A DNA stretch of 64,000 nt from Diadophis punctatus similis. Its lineage: Eukaryota > Chordata > Lepidosauria > Squamata > Dipsadidae. How positions within the stretch are numbered: the stretch's first letter is position 1; the number at the start of each line of letters is the position of its first letter. Of this stretch, positions 56,754 through 64,000 are shown piece by piece. The stretch lies in NCBI GenBank assembly GCA_023053685.1, contig JALIGW010000001.1, positions 230,975,434 through 231,039,433 of the forward strand, given 5' to 3'. The notes below the pieces were generated by a model. That model worked only from the letters and a program-made list of their open reading frames with translations. It was not told the DNA's origin and did no database searches. A program made the position numbers and the translations under genes.

Positions 56754-59740
56754 ATTGATTGGACACACAAGGAATTTGTCTTTGGTGCATATGCTCTCAG
56801 TGTACATAAAAGACAAGATACATTTGTCAAGAATGGTTGTCATAGGGTACAAATAAGCAATCAGGAAAGAATATTAATATAAATCGTAAAGATACAAGCA
56901 ACAAGTTACAGTCATACAGTCATAAGTGGGAGGAAACGGGTGATTGGAACAATGAGAAGACTAATAGTAATAGAAATGCAGCCTTAGTGAATAGTTTGAC
57001 AGTGGTGAGGGAATTATTTGTTTAGCAGAGTGATGGCGTTCGGTAAAAAACTGTTCTTGTGTCTAGTTGTCTTGGTGTGCAGTGCTCTATAGCGTCGTTT
57101 TGAGGATAGGAGTTGAAAAAAATTATGTCCAGGATGCGAGGGGTCAGTAAATATTTTCACAGCCCTCTTTTTGACTCATGCAGTATACAGGTCCTCAATG
57201 GAAGGCAGGTTGGCAGTAATTGTTTCTTCTGCAGTTCTGATTATCCTCTGAAGTCTGTGTCTGTCTTATTGGGTTGCAGAACCAAACCAGACAGTTATAG
57301 AGGTGCAAATGACAGACTCAATAATTCCTCTGTAGAACTGTATCAGTAGCTTCTTGGGCAGTTTGAGCTTCCTGAGTTGGCGCAGAAAGAACATTTTTTG
57401 TTGTGCTTTTTTGATGACGTTTTTGATGTTAGGCGACCATTTTAGGTCTTGATATATGATAGAACCTAGAAATTTGAAGGTCTCTACTGTTGATACTGTG
57501 TTGTATAGGTAAGAGGTAGTAGAATGGGAGGGTTTCTCCTAAAGTCTACCACCATTTCTACAGTTTTGAGTGTGTTCAGTTCCAGATTGTTCCGGTCGCA
57601 CCACGAGTCTAGTTGTTCAGCCTCCTGTCTGTATGCGGTTTCATCGTTGTCTTGAATGAGACCAATCACTGTTGTATCATCTGCAAACTTCAGTAGTTTA
57701 ACAGATTGATCGTTTGAGATGCAGACATTGGTATATAGAGAGAAGAGAAGTGATGAGAGTACCCAGCCTTGGTGGGGGGGTCCCTGTGCTAATTGTACAG
57801 GTATCTGATGTGATTTTGCCTAGCTTCACCTGCTGCTTCCTGTCTGCTAGGAAGCTTGTGATCCACTTAAAAGTGTGTTCAGGTACCACTAGCTGATTTA
57901 GTTTAGTTAAAAGAATGTCCGGTATGATGGTATTGAATGCTGAACTAAAGTCTACAAAGAGAACTCTTGCATAGGTCTTTGGAGATTCAAGCAGGGGTGA
58001 AATCTTCCCGATTCGCTCTTACCTGTCGGTCGCCGCAGAGCCTTTGGAGCTGGTGACGTTTGCGGCGTGGGGCTGCCCCCGCCCACTTCCCCTGCCCACC
58101 TGGATGCCGCCATTTGCGTTCTTTTGCCTTCTGTGCATGCAGAACGCTTTGCGCATGCGCAGAGGGCAAAAAAACTCAAATGGTGGCGTACAGGCGGGTG
58201 GGGAAAGCGGGCAGGGGCAGCCCTGCGCTGCAAACACCACCAGCTCCAAAGGCTCTGCGGCGACCGACAGGTAAGAGCGAACCGGGAGGATTTCACCCCT
58301 GGATTCAAGATATTGTAGGATGTAGTGCAGAGCCATATTAACAGCATCATCTGTCGATCTATTTGCTCGGTATGCAAATTGCAAGGGGTCTAACAGTGGA
58401 TCCATGATGGTTTTCAATTGGGACATCGCTAGTTTTTCAAAGGTTTTCATAACTACCAATGTTAGAGCAACTGGTCTGTAGCCATTCAGTTCCTTGATGG
58501 AGGGCTTCTTTGGCACTGGGATGATAGTGGAGCATTTGAAGCAAGAAGGAACATGGCATATCTCTAGTGATTTGGGTGAAGATGGTTACAGACTTTTAAG
58601 CACAGACTTTTAAGCAAGAAGGAGTTATCTTGTCTGGGCCTGGTGCTTTTCCTGGCTTCTGTCTGTGAAATAGATCTTACACTTCCTTTTCTGTGATCAC
58701 CAAGGGTTGTGAACCCAATGGGATGGGGTCAGTTGTAGGAGGTTTGGCTGTTGTTGGTGTGTCTGGGATGGAGGTTGTGGAGATAGGTGGCTGTAGTTTC
58801 TTTTCAAACTTGCAGTAGAATACGTTCAGGTCATCTGCCAGTTGCTGATTTTCTTCAGCTTGGGAAGGAGGTTTGCCGTAACCGGTGATGTTTTTAAGAG
58901 TTTTCCACATGTTTGCTGGTTCATTTGTTGAGAACTGATTCCTTAGCTTTTCAGAATAGCTTCTTTTTGCTGCTCTGATCTCCCTTGTTAATATGTTTCT
59001 GGCCCGATTGTACAGCATTCTATCACCTTTTCTGTAGGCTTCCTCTTTGGAACGACGTAGCTGCTTAAGTTTAGCTGTGAACCAAGGTTTATTCTTACTG
59101 TATATTCGCAAGTTCCTGGTCGGTACACATAGGTCTTCACAGAAGCTTACATATGAAGTTACAGTATCTGTGAGTTCATCCAGGTCTGCAGAGGTATCTT
59201 CAAAAATATTCCAGTCCGTGCAGTCAAAGCAAGCCTGTAGGTTTAACTTTGCCTCTTCAGTCCAAGTCCTCACTGATTTAATTGTTGGTTTTGTGGCTTT
59301 AAATCTTTGTCTATAAGCAGGTACAAGGTGAATCATCCAATAATCTGAGTGGCCCCACAGCTGCTCGTGGTAAGGACCGATAAGCATCTTTTAGTGTTGT
59401 ATAGCAGTGGTCTAAAGTATTCTTGCCCCTGGTGGACAATTGACATGCTGAAAATATTTTGGAAGCTCTTTCCTTAAGTTACCTTTGTTAAAATCACCTA
59501 GAATAATGGGCAGTGAATCTGGGTTTTTGGCTTCAGCCTCCATAATCTGATCAGCTAGAGTTCGTAATGCCTTGTTTATACAGGCTTGTGGCGGGATATA
59601 CACCGCAATTAGTAGAAATGATGTGAACTCACGTGGAGAATAAAAAGGTTTGCAGTTGATAAGTAAAGACTCTAAGTTTTCATCACAGAATTTGTGTATT
59701 ATAGTTATGTCCTGAGACCAGCTGTTGTTGATATAGTTCT
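56754..59740 (-). mobile_element. L2/CR1-group LINE, endonuclease plus RT, split by a MITE
   Basis: The minus strand shows, in order: an AP-endonuclease end (VYIPPQACINKALRTL, then ILGDFNKGNLRKELPKY); a linker with KPWFTAKLKQLRRSKEEAYR; RT motifs ([36 protein letters not shown]); a YARVLFVDFSSAF motif; and the FADDTTVIGLI catalytic motif at about 57680. It ends in a 3' UTR. A 310-bp MITE interrupts the RT at 57992-58301. Several frame breaks (for example near 58560-58680) show it is dead. The 5' part of the endonuclease is missing. Confidence 0.88.
57992..58301. mobile_element. hAT-like MITE with long TIRs inside LINE RT
   Basis: Begins CAGGGGTGAAATCTTCCCG and ends GGGAGGATTTCACCCCTG. The inverted ends extend about 65-70 bases (ACCTGTCGGTCGCCGCAGAG on both sides). 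Flanks GATTCAAG (57984-57991 and 58302-58309) are a perfect 8-bp duplication. Removing the element restores the LINE reading frame. Confidence 0.94.
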
Positions 59741-60274
59741 AAATTATCCATGTAATTAGTAGTCACCTGGTCACAATTGGCATGTAGCAACTGAGAGTAA
59801 ATTATAATGTAATCTGTAGGACTTAATTACAAGGCAGCTTTCATTCTTCCATATACAAATGTCTAAATAGTTCTCGTGGCCTAGTTCAGCAAATAATAGT
59901 GAGCCAGCTTTGTTCCAATGATACAAGAAAAGTACTGAGGAGTTTATTGCAGCTGTTTCTGGGACAGCTGGCTTAAGAGGACAGAAAGTTTCATGTGATG
60001 AAGGATTAGATGAAGGAGTGAAGAGGCATTGGTAGTACAGAGAGAGAGACTGATGATTTGAACTTGGAAGAGGCTGTGCAAGTGCTAAGATATTTGGTTT
60101 GAAAACTTGTAAGAAGGTTGGGATAGTAATAGAAGAGGGTTCAGAAATAAACTGTCAAGAGTTAGAAGGGAGTCTATTGGTCACTTATTTTATAAAAGGC
60201 AACTCAGCCCAGGTGGCAAGAAATTGGGAAGGAGCATTTTAATCATTCAAAGAGACTCTGCCATAATTAGAATA
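59741..60274. other. Unassigned sequence
   Basis: Between the LINE and the CR1 fragment. No gene or repeat was recognised. Confidence 0.4.
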
Positions 60275-60960
60275 TAGAACAGAATCATAAGTCTGGAAGG
60301 GACCTTGGAGGTCTTCTAGTCCAAACCCCTGCTCAAGGCAGGAGACCTTATATCATCCTAGTCCAGGGGTAGGCAAAGTTGGCTCTTCTATGACTCGTGG
60401 ACTTCAACTCCCAGAATTCCTAAGCTAGCATGATTGGCTCAGAAATTCTGGGAGTTGAAGTCCACGAGTCTTAGAAGAGCAACTTTGCCTACCCCTGTCC
60501 TAGTCAAATGATTGTCCAGTCTAATGTTGAAAACCTTCAGTGATGGAGCACCCCCAACTCCCAGAAGCAAGCTATTCCGTTGATTAATTATTCCCACCAT
60601 CAGAAAATTTCTTACTTTCAGGTTGGATCTCTCTTTAATAAGCTTCCACCCATTGCTTCTTGTCCTGCCCTCTGGAGCTTTGTAGAATAAGTCAATACTC
60701 TCTTCTCTATGACAGCTCCTTAAATACTGGCAGACAATGATCATGTGCCCCCAATCCATCTCTTTGATAGGCTTGACATACCTAGCTCCCTCAACCATTC
60801 ATCATATGATTTAGCCTCCAGACCCTTTACCTTAGTTGCTCTTCTCTGCACTCTTTCTAAGGTCTCAACATCTTTTTTTTATATTGTGACCAGAACTGTA
60901 CACAGTATTCCAAGTGTAGTCTCACTAGTGCAGTATATAGTGCAGCATTCCAATTCCAGG
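60275..60960 (-). mobile_element. CR1 LINE C-terminus and 3' end, split by a MITE
   Basis: The minus strand encodes CR1 RT C-terminal sequence (EGRTRSNGWKLIKERSNLK, NHLTRTG) and ends in the CR1 3' signature, seen on plus as GGAAGGGACCTTGGAGGTCT. A hairpin MITE at 60364-60497 is inserted in its 3' UTR region. 5' truncated and degenerate. Confidence 0.88.
60364..60497. mobile_element. Palindromic hAT-like MITE, 134 bp, perfect TSD
   Basis: Termini CAGGGGTAGGCAAAGTTGGC and AACTTTGCCTACCCCTG. Flanks TCCTAGTC (60356-60363 and 60498-60505) are identical. Same subfamily as 7589-7723. It was inserted after the CR1 element. Confidence 0.94.
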
Positions 60961-61142
60961 GTAACCAACTTGCATCTAAGCCAAACATCTGGTTTCTTCT
61001 GTAGTTCTATGACATTGACAGCATCTCATCCCCAGCCCATGAGTGAGACAGGTTTAGGCATCCTTTACTATGCCAGAGTTAAAGTAGCATTTTCCCCTTT
61101 AAGGTGACAGCATCCAGGGACATTTCACTACCGAGTGGTAGA

Positions 61143-63665
61143 TGCAGGGATGAAATGTTCCTGGTTCGGGCGTACCGGTAGCAACGGCTGCCGGTGGTTC
61201 GCCGAACCACCAGCGATGGCTGGCTGGCCACGCTCCCAAACCAGTCCCCTGGTTGCTGTTTGCTCGCCCTGCAAGCAGATGTCCCAGGACTGCACATGCG
61301 GTAGGACGTGAGTCTGCACCGGAAGAGGGCTGCAGGAGATGCGGTGCACATGTGCAGCAGCCCCAGGGCATCCGCTTGCTGTTTCCTGCCTTTTGGGCCT
61401 GGCGCGCTCTGCTTCACGGGACCTTTGGCCGCCTGCCGCCTGCCAACTGCTTGCCTTCCCCTCCGCCTCCACCTCCGCTCTCAGCCTCAGCCTCAGCCTC
61501 ATAGCAGCAGAAGGTAAGGCCAACGCTGGCAGGGGGGAAGACCTGCTGCGCCTCGGGTCCCAAAGGGCAGAGTGTGCTCTGCCGCCGCCACTGGTGCCAG
61601 CACCACGGCCACGCAGGAAAATTCCCTGAGCTGCCCGACGAGGCTTTGTTTGAGCGTGGGTCAGTGTGGGGAGCACGTGCCTGTGTGTCCTGTTCCCACT
61701 CCGTCCAGTGAGCCACGCGTGGATGGCTTTGGGGAGTCCCCACCTCCTTTCTTTTCCTTTTGCCATCATTTTTCTCTCCCGCAAGCGTGCAGGAGTTCCA
61801 GCCTGCCGCGAGGTGGGTGTGTCACATAGTGAATATTGTCAGTTGTATGTCTATGCAGGGTGATGCACCTCTATCCTAATATTATGATACATTCCATGAC
61901 AAGCAGGACACGTGATGTGATCTTGTACATGTGTGTGCATTCCTGATTCTCCATTATTCTTCTTGTGGTTTGGCTCTGACCGGGAGCGGTCGCATTTAAT
62001 AAGCAAGAATATAATTATTCAGAATTTATTGTTTTTTGTACCGAAATAAATATTTTATTAGACCTTTTAACTTCGGTTTCATTTCTAAATGTCTGAGCTC
62101 TGAGAGAAAGATCAATCATTGCCTCTGTGAGATTAATTCTCACCCCTAACAGGGTGGATGGGTGAGTGAGTGAGTGGCTGGGAGGGGAGAATAATTGACA
62201 GCCGGCCGAGCCCCACAGGGATGCCAATTTGGGGCGGATTCGGCTTTGAATCATCTGCCGGTTGTTTGCTTTGGCTCCCCAATCAGTCGCTTTCCGACTT
62301 TGATGGCTCCAAGAAGAAATGCCTCCCAACTTTTTCCCCTTCCTTGCTCATGGGGGAGGGAGGCAAAGAGGGTTGGTTGTGGGGGGTGGTCTCCCATCTG
62401 GTGCTAGGCTCGCTGTGGTAATGGGGAAGGAGGGGGGCATCAGGCACCCCGCACTCGCTGGTTGAGCATCCATCACTGGTCTCGCCCGGGCGGGCATCGA
62501 AGTCTCAGAAACTGCCTGCGGCAACTGGATGTCTTCTCTGCTTTTTGGATGCCCATGATGGGCGAGCATGGCGGCAGTGCCAGTGGCCAAGGGCTCCCCA
62601 GTGCCCCTGAAGGTGCTGGGAGGAGCTGCTCTTTCCACCGGACCGGGCCTGATGGAAGCTGCCTCGGGTTCCGCTCCCCACATCCAGCCCATGAGACCAG
62701 CTGGCGCTTCCCTTGGCCCAGGCCATGGGGGATCATGGCTGCTCAAGCAGGTATCATGAAGCCTGCAGCCGGGTTGGGCAGGGATGCCGGCTTGCAGTGA
62801 AACCCACCACCACGCGGCCCGTCTGCACAATAGGCTGCGCTGCCCCAGCAAAGTGCAGAAATTCCATTCCATCCGTCCCATGAGTGAAGTGGGGTGTGTG
62901 AACAAGACCGCTCAGCAGCAGCAGATTGCACAGAGGAGGGGCACCAGGGGCGGGGGACCCCTGCCCTCCCCTCGCCTGTCCTTCGCACATGAAGACGAAC
63001 TGCTGCCTGCCCTGAACTCCTTGCCGCTCCTGCCCTAACGCCCCAGCCCTGCTGAACCACACTTCTTTGCTAGGTGCCCAGCAAAGAAGTGTGGTTGAGC
63101 AGGGCCGGGGCAGTTCAGCCTATTGTGCGGACAGGCCCTGTGGTGGTGGGCTTCGCTGCAAGCCGGCATCCCTGCCCGACCTCTGCAATGCAAAGTTCCA
63201 TCCCATACGCCCCATGGCGTGAAGGAGACAATCGGCTGTGCCCCCCACCCGGCCTTCATTGCCGGGTGCTGCACCAGCAGCTCCGCCCTGCCGAGCTCCA
63301 CTGGCTGCCACCTCCCGCGAACTTCCCAGGAGACGGCTGGAGCAAGGGGCGGGCGGGAGCGCACGTGGGCCTGGCTGGCACTCAGCTTACCTTCTTGGCG
63401 AGGCTCGGAGACACACCCGCCACGCCTATCCGGCGGCTCTCCAGACAACACCACTGTCTCCCTGCCCCACCAAGGCCCCCACCAGCCGCAGAGCCTGAGG
63501 TTGATGGAGCTCTGTAGGTGCATGCCCCTACGCTGCCCAGGACGGCACATGACGGGATGCGCTGCTGCCGGGCTGGAGCACTGTTGCCACTGCCATCGCC
63601 CCTGTCGCCTTCCTGGCTTCGGCTCCGGGACCTTCGCGGGCTGGGCAGCATTGGGGTGCACACCT
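61143..63665. other. GC-rich, CpG-rich block with internal repeats, identity unknown
   Basis: About 2.5 kb of GC-rich DNA with an AT-rich break at about 61840-62110. The left edge (CAGGGATGAAATGTTCC, then ACCGGTAGCAACGGC and its complement) looks like the hAT MITE families here, but no matching right terminus was found. Inside, segment 62776-62837 recurs inverted at 63116-63177. A 26-bp-arm hairpin sits at 63046-63105. A TTCCATCCCAT...CCCATG segment recurs in direct orientation after each copy. ORFs up to 218 codons occur on both strands in overlapping frames with Pro/Gly/Ala/Arg-rich content, as expected of GC-rich DNA, and none shows a known domain or splice context. It could be a large non-autonomous transposon, a CpG island of an unrecognised gene, or mixed repeats. 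Confidence 0.5.
63046..63105. repeat. Inverted repeat, 26-bp arms, 8-bp loop
   Basis: GCCCTGCTGAACCACACTTC and the next six bases pair with 63080-63105 at 25 of 26 positions around AGGTGCCC. Confidence 0.92.
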
Positions 63666-63689
63666 ATTGAGCTCCGCCATCCTTAGGAA

Positions 63690-63808
63690 AGAAGGAAAGG
63701 AAAGGAAAGAAGGAAAGAAAAGAAAGGAAAGAAGGAGGAAAGGAAATAGGAAAGGAAATAGGAAAGGAAGGGAAGGGAAGGGAAAGAGAGAAAGAAAGAA
63801 GAAAGGAA

Positions 63809-63886
<78 letters not shown>
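63690..63886. repeat. Polypurine GAAA / GGAAA microsatellite
   Basis: About 200 bases of pure purine on the plus strand, irregular GGAAA units grading to a regular GAAA run (63809-63884). It generates Lys/Arg/Glu or Phe/Leu/Ser repeat ORFs that are not genes. Confidence 0.96.
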
Positions 63887-64000
63887 CTTATGACTGCAAT
63901 TGAGCCCAAAATTTTGGTTGCTAAGCAAGAGTGTTGTTAAGTGAGTTTCACCACATTTTACAAGTTGGCCACGCCCAATGAGTCACCTGACCACCAAGCC
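63886..64000. repeat. Partial interspersed repeat at window end
   Basis: ACTTATGACTGCAATTGAGC, TTGCTAAGCAAGAGTGTTGT and TTAAGTGAGTTTCACC are the inner motifs of the ACAGG-AGTCCT family. The copy runs off the window edge. Confidence 0.6.

Noticed and set aside
56559..56882. Overlapping ORFs on both strands around a GAAGA tract
   Set aside because: Produced by low-complexity repeat and MITE ends; no domain or splice context.
63664..63928. ORFs rich in Lys/Arg/Glu or Ser/Phe/Leu
   Set aside because: They are translations of the GAAA polypurine tract on either strand.

Overview
The window is vertebrate nuclear DNA: long introns, GT-AG splice sites, CpG-island promoters and dense transposon debris, with no bacterial-style gene packing. 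The protein sequences point to a sauropsid. The transposon mix (CR1 and L2-type LINEs, Penelope, many hAT MITEs with 8-bp target duplications, a tRNA-type SINE ending in AATAGC repeats) fits a squamate, probably a snake. The species call is inference.

Two host genes can be supported, both on the minus strand. Cathepsin D (CTSD) fills about 21.2-51.8 kb. All nine coding exons could be placed with canonical splice sites and matching phases, giving an apparently intact 399-residue preproenzyme with both catalytic Asp-Thr-Gly motifs. Downstream of it lies the CD225-domain exon of an IFITM10-like gene (15.3-15.7 kb), with a CpG island at about 16.5-17.7 kb as its likely promoter. The remaining IFITM10 exon(s) were not found and probably lie left of base 1. 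The CTSD to IFITM10 order and orientation match the arrangement known in mammals.

Layout: 1-15.3 kb, presumed IFITM10 intron or flank with MITEs and LINE tails; 15.3-17.7 kb, IFITM10 exon and CpG island; 17.7-21.2 kb, intergenic sequence plus CTSD 3' UTR; 21.2-51.8 kb, CTSD, whose introns carry Penelope, CR1, SINE and hAT MITE copies; 51.7-52.1 kb, CTSD promoter; 52.1-64 kb, repeat-rich flank with an L2-type LINE split by a MITE, a CR1 tail split by another MITE, and a GC-rich block of unknown nature (61.1-63.7 kb) ending in a GAAA tract.

I found no operon-like, CRISPR-like or otherwise new multi-gene system. The most unusual items are the GC-rich block with internal inverted repeats, the hairpin MITEs that share a core but differ at their tips, the nested insertions dated by intact target duplications, and two unexplained hairpins.
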